From Chloroflexi bacterium RBG_16_68_14 (GTDB lineage Bacteria; Chloroflexota; Dehalococcoidia; DSTF01; RBG-16-68-14), in contig MGOB01000063.1 of assembly GCA_001796995.1 (NCBI GenBank), positions 40,798 to 47,283 on the forward strand: 6,486 nt of DNA. Direction: 5' to 3'. The notes beneath the pieces are model-generated. The model was not told the DNA's origin, made no database searches, and worked only from the letters and a program-made list of their open reading frames with translations. Positions 1 through 4,983 of this stretch are shown here, piece after piece; the stretch's first letter is position 1, and each line of letters starts with the position of its first letter. A program made the translations under genes and the position numbers.

Positions 1-20
1 AAGTCCAGGCGAACGATCAT
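1..20 (-). CDS. Start of a third gene in the exporter operon (partial, cut by window edge)
   Basis: The complement of positions 18-20 is an ATG that overlaps the TGA stop of the ATPase gene (complement of 17-19) in the typical ATGA arrangement. Reading on to the window edge gives Met-Ile-Val-Arg-Leu-Asp. The overlap suggests translational coupling to the ATPase and so membership of the same operon. In comparable loci the next gene is often a glycosyltransferase or methyltransferase acting on the exported glycan, but six residues allow no family call. The start is inferred from the overlap alone. Confidence 0.45.
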
Positions 21-802
21 CGCTGTTCCGCCGCTGCTGGGGCGGGCGCCAAGACCCGGGTCAGGTACTCGTGAAGCACCGGCGCGGGCTTGCCTTCCAG
101 GACGATGCGGCCCCGCTCGACGAGGATCACGCGGTCAGTGTAGCGTTGGACGGACGGTAGGTCATGGGAGGCGAGGATGATGGTGACGCCGGCCCGGCGC
201 AGCCCCTCCATATGGGCGAAGCACTTGCTCTGGAACTCCGCGTCGCCGACCGCCAGCACCTCGTCCACCAGCAGGATCTCCGGTCGCACGTGCACCGCCA
301 CGGCGAAGCCCAGCCGGACGTACATGCCGGAGGAGTAGGTGCGCATGGGCTGATCGATGAAGTTGCCCAGCTCGGAGAAGGCGATGATGCCGGGCAGCGC
401 CTGGCGCGCCTCCTTCAGGCTGAGCCCCAGCAGCACCGCGTTGAGCAGGGCGTTCTCGCGGCCGCTGATCTGGGGGTGAAAGCCGGAGCCCAGCTCCAGC
501 AGGGCGGAGACGCGGCCGCTGGTGGTGACCTGGCCGGACGTGGGCCGGGTGATCCCAGCGATGATACCTAGCAATGTGCTCTTCCCGGAGCCGTTGGGCC
601 CCACGATACCAACGGATTCGCCCCGGCGTATGGTGAATGAGACGTCCTGGAGCGCCCAGAACGCCTGCCGCCCGCGGCCGTTCAGGAGCAGCGCCGGCAG
701 GGAGAGGAGCGCCGTCTTCAGCTCCTGCGCGCGCCCTCCGCGCAGGTAGTATCGCTTGGATACCTGGCTCAGCGTGACGGCCGCGTCCTGCTCAAAGGGC
801 AT
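17..802 (-). CDS. ABC transporter ATP-binding protein, TagH/Wzt-type polysaccharide exporter
   Basis: This 261-residue nucleotide-binding subunit powers export of a polysaccharide or lipid-linked glycan across the inner membrane together with the adjacent permease. Walker A is GPNGSGKST (residues 68-76), the ABC signature is YSSGM followed by YVRLGFAVA (156-169), Walker B is ILLVDE (176-181), and the switch histidine is H213 in ASHD. The segment LLELGSGFHPQISGREN (101-117) is typical of the TagH/Wzt/RfbE branch (COG1134). The N-terminal 50 residues before the first core strand, with an insertion around LKTALLSLPALLL, also fit this branch. The protein ends about 30 residues after the nucleotide-binding fold with an Ala/Pro-rich tail. 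It therefore lacks the C-terminal carbohydrate-binding domain found in Wzt proteins that recognise a capped O antigen, so export is probably not gated by a terminal sugar modification. The ATG lies inside the end of the permease gene (11-bp overlap), with a weak GGAG (complement of 816-819) upstream. The exported glycan cannot be told from the sequence. Confidence 0.93.
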   Translation of the reverse strand: MPFEQDAAVTLSQVSKRYYLRGGRAQELKTALLSLPALLLNGRGRQAFWALQDVSFTIRRGESVGIVGPNGSGKSTLLGIIAGITRPTSGQVTTSGRVSALLELGSGFHPQISGRENALLNAVLLGLSLKEARQALPGIIAFSELGNFIDQPMRTYSSGMYVRLGFAVAVHVRPEILLVDEVLAVGDAEFQSKCFAHMEGLRRAGVTIILASHDLPSVQRYTDRVILVERGRIVLEGKPAPVLHEYLTRVLAPAPAAAEQR

Positions 803-1577
803 CGGCGAATCCCGGCTCCAGTCGTCGGAAGGTCTCTCCCCCTAGCATGATGGCGCCCAGCGTGAAGAGCAACGCCGGCCAGAGGTCGACCCCCGGCAGG
901 GTGTTGTGCAGGAACAGCTCCCGCCACGCCTCCATGAGGGAGGTGAGCGGGTTGATCAGCAGGACCGGTCGCCAGCGGTCTGGCACCATCTCCAGTGGGT
1001 AGAGGATGGGGGAGATGTAGAACAGCAGGTTCAGGAAGACCTCGATGAGGTGTTCCAGGTCGCGGAAGAAGACGTTGATGGAGGCGATGACCAGGATCAC
1101 GCCCATGAGCAGCGCGAGCTGCACGGCCGCCAGGATGGGGATGCCGAGGAGCCACGTGGCCGAGGGGTAGTGACCGGCGACGGCGAGCAGGATCACCAGG
1201 ACGGGGATGGTGAGGAGGAAGTGCACGCCGTTGTTGAGGATGGTCGAGAAGGGCAGCACCACGCGAGGAAAGGGCACCTTCTTGAGCAAAGCGGCGTTGG
1301 CGGCGAAGGAAGGCGCCGCCAGGAGCACCGAGGTCTGAAACCAGACCCAGGGGAAGAGCGCCGTCAGCAGCACCAGGTGGTAGTCCTCCTCCACCTGGAT
1401 GCGGACGAACTGCGAGAGGGCGACGTACAGCACCGCCCCCAGGGCGAGGGGCTTCATCAGCGACCAGAGAAACCCGAGGGCGGTGTCTTGATAGCGAAGC
1501 TTGAGGTCCCGCAGTGTGAGCAGGTAGAGGAGCTCCCACGCTCTCCCCGTGGGCCAGACAGAAATGGCGGGTCGCAT
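792..1577 (-). CDS. ABC-2 type permease, TagG/Wzm-type polysaccharide exporter
   Basis: This 261-residue integral membrane protein is the channel half of the exporter whose ATPase follows directly. About six hydrophobic segments are visible, roughly at residues 33-54, 67-87, 108-134, 141-167, 178-195 and 232-247. The amphipathic N-terminal interface motif RDLKLRYQDTALGFLWSL (23-40) and the later block NVFFRDLEHLIEVFLNLLFY (168-187), followed by SPILYP and the INPLTSLMEAWRELF stretch near 208-222, are characteristic of ABC2_membrane proteins of the TagG/Wzm group (COG1682). Length is normal for the family. The ATG at the complement of 1575-1577 gives a complete N-terminus and is preceded by an A/G-rich stretch (AAAGAAAGAG) as a modest ribosome-binding site. 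It is the first gene of a minus-strand operon, and its 3' end overlaps the ATPase start. It may export O antigen, teichoic-acid-like polymer, capsule or another lipid-linked glycan. Confidence 0.93.
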   Translation of the reverse strand: MRPAISVWPTGRAWELLYLLTLRDLKLRYQDTALGFLWSLMKPLALGAVLYVALSQFVRIQVEEDYHLVLLTALFPWVWFQTSVLLAAPSFAANAALLKKVPFPRVVLPFSTILNNGVHFLLTIPVLVILLAVAGHYPSATWLLGIPILAAVQLALLMGVILVIASINVFFRDLEHLIEVFLNLLFYISPILYPLEMVPDRWRPVLLINPLTSLMEAWRELFLHNTLPGVDLWPALLFTLGAIMLGGETFRRLEPGFADAL

Positions 1578-1597
1578 CGCTCTTTCTTTGGTGCTAC

Positions 1598-1626
1598 AGC
1601 GTAACAGGCGTACTATGCCAGATCAA
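1598..1626 (-). promoter_or_regulatory. Weak candidate promoter of the exporter operon
   Basis: On the minus strand TTGATC (complement of 1621-1626) and TACGCT (complement of 1598-1603) are 17 bp apart and lie just upstream of the permease ATG. The -35 matches TTGACA at four of six positions and the -10 matches TATAAT at three of six. This is the best spaced pair in the divergent region on this strand, but it is poor enough that the true promoter may be elsewhere or use another sigma factor. Confidence 0.25.
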
Positions 1627-1680
1627 CCGAGGTGGCGACAGGTTCGCTGCAGCTTCGACCACCGCTGAGGGATCATTACC

Positions 1681-1693
1681 CAGCCCTAGGCTG
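1681..1693. promoter_or_regulatory. Palindrome CAGCC-CTA-GGCTG, candidate operator
   Basis: A perfect 5-3-5 palindrome lies in the divergent region between the exporter operon and the TetR-family gene. Its core CTAGGCT (1686-1692) recurs at 1735-1741, overlapping the proposed -10 of the regulator. TetR proteins commonly bind palindromes in the divergent region next to their own gene, so this is a candidate autoregulatory site. The half-sites are short, and chance occurrence in GC-rich DNA is possible. Confidence 0.25.
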
Positions 1694-1712
1694 AGTGGCG
1701 GCTATGCCTTCA

Positions 1713-1741
1713 TTGACAGGGCGGCTGCCGTGGGCTAGGCT
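1713..1741 (+). promoter_or_regulatory. Candidate promoter of the TetR-HPRT pair
   Basis: A perfect -35 TTGACA (1713-1718) is followed after 17 bp by TAGGCT (1736-1741), which keeps the important T, A and final T of a -10 box. A start near 1748 would give a leader of about 49 nt before the proposed start codon. A small palindrome CGGC-T-GCCG (1722-1730) sits in the spacer, where a bound repressor would block polymerase. The -10 is weak, as expected for a regulated promoter. Confidence 0.45.
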
Positions 1742-1759
1742 AATGCCAGACAAACGTGT

Positions 1760-1777
1760 GTTCGCCTTGCGGCGGAC
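1760..1777 (+). other. Leader hairpin before the TetR start
   Basis: GTTCGCC (1760-1766) pairs with GGCGGAC (1771-1777) around a TTGC loop, giving seven base pairs including one G-U. It ends six bases before the proposed Shine-Dalgarno sequence at 1783. It could present or partly limit access to the ribosome-binding site. No known riboswitch class was recognised. Confidence 0.3.
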
Positions 1778-1782
1778 GTTGT

Positions 1783-1788
1783 GAGGTG
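1783..1788 (+). promoter_or_regulatory. Shine-Dalgarno GAGGTG that decides the TetR start
   Basis: GAGGTG lies 5 nt before an in-frame CTG (1794) and 8 nt before an in-frame ATT (1797). No ATG, GTG or TTG occurs in the TetR frame between the upstream in-frame stop (1782-1784) and a GTG at 1926, which is inside the helix-turn-helix. The only well-placed ribosome-binding site therefore points to a non-AUG start. Confidence 0.5.
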
Positions 1789-1796
1789 GGGGGCTG

Positions 1797-2456
1797 ATTA
1801 CCACCGTACGGCCGGAGCCAGGAAGCAAGGGGCCGCGCAGGGCGCGGCGTGGTCCCCTTACTCGCAAGCAAATCCTCGACGCAGCGCTCCGGCTCTTCTC
1901 CGAGAAGGGATTCGCCCGTACCAGCGTGCGCGACATCGCCCGCGGCGCCGGCATCACCGACGCCGCCATCTACTATCACTTCTCCTCGAAACGCGACCTG
2001 TTCGAGGCGCTCTTTGAGGAGCGGGGAATCACTCCTGCCCTCAGCCAGTTGGAGCAGGTCACCTTCAGCCAGCTCCGGTCGCCGCTGGAAGACCTCACTG
2101 CACTTGCCATGGTGGCGCTGGATATCTTGCATCGGAACAGAGACTTCATGAAGGTGATCTTCAGCGAGGCGATCAGCGAAGACCCCATCGCCACGGATGA
2201 GTATCGCGTGGTGACCGAGCGCTGGCGGAGGGGGCAGGCGCGCATCCTGCAGGAATACGTGCGGCGGGGCGACCTGCCTCGATGCGACGTGGAGGTCGCT
2301 GCCCGGCAGCTCGTCGTGCTCGCCGTTGGGCCCTTCGCCGACGCGCTCATGTCCGGTCAGGACCGGGAAGGCGCCGAGCCGTCGCCGGACCTGGTGGCAC
2401 GGGTGCGCACCGCGGTCGAGCTCTTCGTCAGGGGGCTAGAAGCGGCACCGCGATGA
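1797..2456 (+). CDS. TetR/AcrR-family transcriptional regulator with a probable non-AUG start
   Basis: The protein of about 219 residues is a DNA-binding repressor of normal TetR length. Counting from the ATT at 1797, helix 1 is LTRKQILDAALRLFSEKGF (21-39). The helix-turn-helix follows as TSVRDIARGAGITDAAIYYH (42-61) and runs into FSSKRDLFEALFEERG, a classic TetR_N domain. An Arg-rich N-terminal arm (PRRARRG) may add minor-groove contacts. The rest is the usual helical ligand-binding and dimerisation domain, with no recognisable ligand. Starting at the first GTG (1926) would remove helix 1 and half of the DNA-binding domain, so the gene must start upstream. Only ATT 1797 or CTG 1794 fit the GAGGTG at 1783. 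A frameshift linking it to the GTG at 1781 in another frame is a less simple alternative. The stop overlaps the next start as ATGA, so the regulator is co-translated with the HPRT-fusion enzyme and may respond to a purine-related ligand (inference). It is divergent from the exporter operon, which is another possible target. Confidence 0.85.
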   Translation: MTTVRPEPGSKGPRRARRGPLTRKQILDAALRLFSEKGFARTSVRDIARGAGITDAAIYYHFSSKRDLFEALFEERGITPALSQLEQVTFSQLRSPLEDLTALAMVALDILHRNRDFMKVIFSEAISEDPIATDEYRVVTERWRRGQARILQEYVRRGDLPRCDVEVAARQLVVLAVGPFADALMSGQDREGAEPSPDLVARVRTAVELFVRGLEAAPR

Positions 2457-3382
2457 GCGCCAAGGCGAGGGCGGAAGAGTCGGAGAACGCCCTCTCCTCC
2501 GTCCCCTTCGCCCATGCCAGCGAGGAAGAGTTCGCCCGCATCCTCGATTTCTACGACGTCGCCTGGCGGTACGAACCGCGCTCCTTTCCGCTGCGTGAGG
2601 AGGAGGGACGCGTCGTCGAGGCGTTCACGCCAGACTTCTATCTTCCTGACCTGGAACTCTACATCGAGCTCACCACCCTCAAGCAGAGCCTGGTGACGGA
2701 GAAGCACCGGAAGTTGCGGCTCTTTCAGGAGCGCTACCCGGACATCCAGATCAAGCTGCTCCACCGGTCGGATTACCTGAGCCTGCTCGCCAAGTACGGC
2801 TTCGGCCCCTTCTCGGAGGTGGAGGTGGCCGGGATCCATGAGGTGCTCATCAGCGCCTCGGAGCTGGAGCGGCGGGTAGGCGAACTGGGGGCCCAGATCT
2901 CGCGGGACTACAAGGGGAAGGAGCCGCTGCTCGTCGGTGTGCTGCGCGGCGTCATCTGCTTCATGGCCGACTTGATGCGGCACATCTCGCTGCCCCTGGC
3001 CATCGATTTCATGGCCATCTCCTCCTACGAGGGGGAGCAGGGCGAGGCGGTGCGCATCGTGAAGGACCTGGAGGAGCCGCTGGCCAGCCGCCACATCATC
3101 ATCGTGGAGGACATCGTCGATACCGGCATGACGCTGAACACTCTGCTCCAGGGGCTCCAGCTCCGGCGCCCGGCCAGCCTGAAGGTGTGCGCGCTCCTGG
3201 ACAAGCGGGCGCGCCGGCTGGTGGACATGCCCATCGACTACGTGGGGTTTGAGATACCGGACGAGTTTGTGGTGGGATATGGGCTGGACTTCCGGCAGAA
3301 GTTCCGCAACCTGCCCTTCATCGCCACCCTGAAGCGCGACTGGCTCCAGACGCAGGCGCAGACAAAGCAAAGCCCCGAGTAA
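2453..3382 (+). CDS. hpt: Hypoxanthine phosphoribosyltransferase with N-terminal PD-(D/E)XK-like domain
   Basis: The 309-residue protein has two parts. Residues 130-295 form a full HPRT, the purine-salvage enzyme that converts hypoxanthine or guanine plus PRPP to IMP or GMP in the cytoplasm. It has the LRG loop (164-166), the SSYEG flexible loop (190-194), and the PRPP motif VEDIVDTGMT (218-227) with E219/D220 and the catalytic-type D223. It also has K251 in DKRARR for base contact and the FVVGYGLD block (272-279). Free bacterial HPRTs are about 175-185 residues. Residues 20-117 are an added domain whose FTPDFYLPDLELYIELTT stretch (58-75), followed by KLRLFQERYP and IKLLHRSDY, resembles the PD-(D/E)XK nuclease-like fold (D61, E72). 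The residue matching the catalytic lysine is T74, so activity is doubtful and a binding role is possible. The ATG at 2453 overlaps the TetR stop (ATGA). An in-frame upstream GTG would give a low-complexity Arg-rich extension wholly inside TetR and is rejected. The HPRT call is firm; the N-terminal role is unknown. Confidence 0.93.
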   Translation: MSAKARAEESENALSSVPFAHASEEEFARILDFYDVAWRYEPRSFPLREEEGRVVEAFTPDFYLPDLELYIELTTLKQSLVTEKHRKLRLFQERYPDIQIKLLHRSDYLSLLAKYGFGPFSEVEVAGIHEVLISASELERRVGELGAQISRDYKGKEPLLVGVLRGVICFMADLMRHISLPLAIDFMAISSYEGEQGEAVRIVKDLEEPLASRHIIIVEDIVDTGMTLNTLLQGLQLRRPASLKVCALLDKRARRLVDMPIDYVGFEIPDEFVVGYGLDFRQKFRNLPFIATLKRDWLQTQAQTKQSPE

Positions 3383-3642
3383 CCTCCCCCGCGCCTCCGG
3401 CTTCATCCTCCGCTGACTTTCCTCACCGGCTACCCTTTCGGGCGGACGGCGATTCCTGCCAGGTTCGTCTGCCGGTGGCCCGGGTCTCAGCCACTCGGGG
3501 CAAGTATCAGGTTATCACGGGGCGGCAGGCCTGTCAAGAGATAACCGGTTCACCGCGATAAATTCTTTCTATCACAAGCGGCCACAGGCCGGGCGCCGGC
3601 GATCGCAGGCCGTCAGGTCTCAGCGATCCTGGGGCCCGCCTC
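3383..3642. other. Non-coding stretch with inverted repeats, no gene found
   Basis: No convincing coding sequence is seen on either strand. The region holds a 7-bp stem CACCGGC/GCCGGTG (3424-3430 and 3471-3477) and a competing 8-bp pairing GGCGGACG/CGTCTGCC with one G-U (3441-3448 and 3466-3473). It also holds a 7-bp pair GGTTATC/GATAACC (3510-3516 and 3540-3546), the palindromes CAGGCCTG (3526-3533) and AACCGGTT (3543-3550), and a repeated GGTCTCAGC (3483-3491 and 3616-3624). No T-run follows any stem, so an intrinsic terminator for the HPRT gene is not evident. The stretch from 3554 to 3577 is the only AT-rich part. Confidence 0.5.
3424..3477 (+). other. Possible structured 3' RNA or transcript end downstream of the HPRT gene
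   Basis: CACCGGC (3424-3430) pairs perfectly with GCCGGTG (3471-3477). Inside, CCC-TTTC-GGG (3433-3442) and GGACG/CGTCT (3444-3448 and 3466-3470) can form two further helices, giving a three-way-junction shape. The alternative 8-bp helix 3441-3448/3466-3473 excludes part of the outer stem. It begins about 40 nt after the HPRT stop, so it could mark the transcript 3' end. No known riboswitch or RNA family could be assigned with confidence. Confidence 0.3.
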
Positions 3643-3670
3643 TTGACATGGTTCGGCAGGGCGGTATACT
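3643..3670 (+). promoter_or_regulatory. Strong sigma-70 type promoter of the diiron gene
   Basis: A perfect -35 TTGACA (3643-3648) and a -10 TATACT (3665-3670, five of six matches to TATAAT) are separated by 16 bp. Transcription should begin near 3676-3678, leaving a leader of about 67 nt before the ATG at 3744. This is the clearest promoter in the window, so the diiron gene probably forms its own unit rather than reading through from the HPRT gene. Confidence 0.8.
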
Positions 3671-3680
3671 ACAGAACAGG

Positions 3681-3719
3681 TTAGCTTAGTGATTGCTGAG
3701 CTAAATACATCTTATTTAG
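3681..3719 (+). promoter_or_regulatory. Two overlapping hairpins in the leader of the diiron gene
   Basis: TTAGCTTAG (3681-3689) pairs with CTGAGCTAA (3696-3704) around TGATTG, giving nine pairs with one G-U. CTAAATA (3701-3707) pairs perfectly with TATTTAG (3713-3719) around CATCT. The two share CTAA (3701-3704), so only one can form fully at a time. They start a few bases after the predicted transcript start and end 13 bases before the AGGAG at 3733. They may be operator DNA, alternative RNA structures, or both. The left arm loosely recalls the TTAGGTTAG half-site of DtxR/IdeR-type metal regulators, but the spacing is wrong for that box. Confidence 0.45.
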
Positions 3720-3743
3720 GGCTGAATACACTAGGAGAGAGCC

Positions 3744-4805
3744 ATGGCCGTTGACCAGGAAACCATGCAGATGCTGCGCCAGGACTACAGCCCGGCGCCG
3801 GTCGACCTGAGCTGGCTGAATCTGGACCAGACGTGGGGGATCGCCGCTAAGCCCGGCAAGCGCGGCCTTACCCTGGACGAGGTCAACATCGGCCCGTACG
3901 GACCGGACGGCGACGGGTCTCCTGACCAGACCTTCCGTCCCCGCGGGGCGGCCCGGCGGGAGGCGGTGCCGCGCACCGGCTACTACCTGGACAAGAAGGC
4001 CGACGTCTGGTCGGAGAACGCCACCATGCTCTACGAGGAGGCGGTGCAGCGCCAGTGGTCCTCCGCCACCGATATCCCCTGGGAGAGGCTGGAGCCACTG
4101 CCGGACGACATTGAGCGGGCGATGTGCCAGCTCTGCACCTTCCTTACGGAGGTGGAGTTCATCGCGGGCGACACGCCCGGCCAGTGGGTGCCCAGGATCA
4201 GCAACCAGCACTTTGAGACCAAGCTCTTCCTCTGCACCCAGATCATGGACGAGGCGCGCCACCTGGACGTCTTCCGCAAGCGGGTGCTGGCCAACGGCGG
4301 CGGCCTGCTCCAGGGCAGCCCTACCTCCACGCTGCGTACCCTCATCAACGCCCGTGACTTCACCGAGATGTCCGTCCTCATGCACGTGCAGGCGGAGGGC
4401 TTTGTCCAGTCCATGTTCCGCATGGGCGAGCTTATCGCCCAGAACGAGGCCGAGAAGCGCATCTTCCGCCTCTGCGCTCAGGATGAGTCGCGCCACCTGG
4501 GGTACGGCGTGATGCACCTGAAGTACGTGCTGGAGCACGAGCCCTGGCGGCGGGAGGAGATCCACGCCTACCTGGATGAGGCGGAGACCGGCGACCCGGA
4601 GACGGGGACCTTCGGGATCAACGTGGCGGAGTCCCTCATCGTCCTGCTGGGCGGCGGCAGGGAGAACGTCGACGAAGGGTTCAAGAAGTTTATGGCGCTC
4701 CGCAAGCGCCAGGTGCAGGAGTACGCTCACCGGCTGGAGGTAGCTGGCCTCGGCGATCGGGTCGACCGCATGGACCCGATCATGCGCATGGCGCTGGAGA
4801 CTTAG
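3744..4805 (+). CDS. Ferritin-like diiron oxidase/oxygenase, AurF/R2-like, substrate unknown
   Basis: The 353-residue soluble protein has two copies of the carboxylate-bridged diiron motif. The first is E138 (in TEVEF) followed after 30 residues by DEARH (169-173); the second is E218 (in QAEGF) followed after 28 residues by DESRH (247-251). This EX(28-37)DEXRH pattern is known from N-oxygenases such as AurF and CmlI and distinguishes them from classical RNR R2 and bacterial monooxygenases with DEXXH. An earlier helix YEEAVQRQWSS (97-107) may add another metal ligand. Residues 1-85 form a polar, Gly/Pro-rich N-terminal region before the four-helix bundle. No transmembrane segment or signal peptide is seen. 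The ATG at 3744 is preceded by AGGAGAG (3733-3739) at ideal spacing and by a strong promoter and hairpin leader. It stands alone, without a ferredoxin, reductase or RNR large subunit beside it; the convergent acyl-CoA ligase is the closest neighbour. It may act on an arylamine, a lipid or a nucleotide-related substrate; the reaction is not known. A metal-binding role is firm, oxygenase function likely. Confidence 0.85.
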   Translation: MAVDQETMQMLRQDYSPAPVDLSWLNLDQTWGIAAKPGKRGLTLDEVNIGPYGPDGDGSPDQTFRPRGAARREAVPRTGYYLDKKADVWSENATMLYEEAVQRQWSSATDIPWERLEPLPDDIERAMCQLCTFLTEVEFIAGDTPGQWVPRISNQHFETKLFLCTQIMDEARHLDVFRKRVLANGGGLLQGSPTSTLRTLINARDFTEMSVLMHVQAEGFVQSMFRMGELIAQNEAEKRIFRLCAQDESRHLGYGVMHLKYVLEHEPWRREEIHAYLDEAETGDPETGTFGINVAESLIVLLGGGRENVDEGFKKFMALRKRQVQEYAHRLEVAGLGDRVDRMDPIMRMALET

Positions 4806-4835
4806 CCGGCCGCGCCAAGTTATCGAGCAAGCTAA

Positions 4836-4845
4836 CGGCCCCTCG
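4836..4845. repeat. Left 10-bp direct repeat (target-site duplication)
   Basis: CGGCCCCTCG here is identical to 4974-4983. The two copies flank the inverted-repeat element on each side, as expected if the insertion duplicated its target. Confidence 0.6.
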
Positions 4846-4973
4846 GAGACTGCTGAATAATATTGCGGGTCGGGCTTCAGCCCGACGGCGACAGGCTAAA
4901 GCCTGTCCCACCGGGAATTGGGAGAGCGGGTCGGCGTCTCCCAGAACGCACCTAACAGGGCTTTATTCAGCAG
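4846..4973. mobile_element. MITE/REP-like element with 11-bp terminal inverted repeats
   Basis: CTGCTGAATAA (4850-4860) is the exact inverse of TTATTCAGCAG (4963-4973). Four bases GAGA lie between the left direct repeat and the left inverted repeat, so the ends are slightly uneven. Inside are three perfect hairpins: GTCGGGCT/AGCCCGAC (4869-4886), GACAGGCT/AGCCTGTC (4890-4907) and TGGGAGA/TCTCCCA (4919-4925 with 4937-4943). No coding capacity is present, so it would need a transposase supplied elsewhere. The paired GGGCTTCAGCCC and AGGCTAAAGCCT palindromes resemble dispersed repeats common in GC-rich bacteria. It lies between two convergent genes, a typical safe site, and its hairpins could aid transcript ending or protect 3' ends. 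Confidence 0.7.
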
Positions 4974-4983
4974 CGGCCCCTCG
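4974..4983. repeat. Right 10-bp direct repeat (target-site duplication)
   Basis: CGGCCCCTCG, identical to 4836-4845. Its first seven bases also form the left arm of the terminator-like stem at 4974-4999. Confidence 0.6.

Noticed and set aside
906..1604. Long plus-strand open frame opposite the permease
   Set aside because: Its Gln/Glu/His-rich composition is the typical mirror of a GC-rich hydrophobic gene; the permease on the minus strand has clear family motifs.
2282..2452. Possible N-terminal extension of the HPRT fusion from an upstream GTG
   Set aside because: It lies wholly inside the TetR gene and translates to an Arg-rich low-complexity string. The ATG at 2453 with the ATGA overlap is the natural start.
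2357..3406. Long minus-strand open frame opposite the HPRT gene
   Set aside because: It is a shadow of codon bias: the plus-strand product has all HPRT motifs, and the minus translation resembles no protein.
3382..3520. Minus-strand riboswitch (TPP, c-di-AMP ydaO or cobalamin type) or RNase P RNA fragment
   Set aside because: Short motifs such as CTGAGA, GAACCTG and GAGGAAAGTC occur, but the required helices and remaining conserved blocks are absent, and a minus-strand transcript would run antisense into the HPRT gene.
3681..4730. Long minus-strand open frame opposite the diiron gene
   Set aside because: It runs through the promoter leader and mirrors the strongly supported plus-strand gene, with no domain of its own.
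4865..4945. CRISPR-like repeated hairpins
   Set aside because: The three hairpins differ in sequence and have no regular spacer pattern; they belong to one inverted-repeat element.
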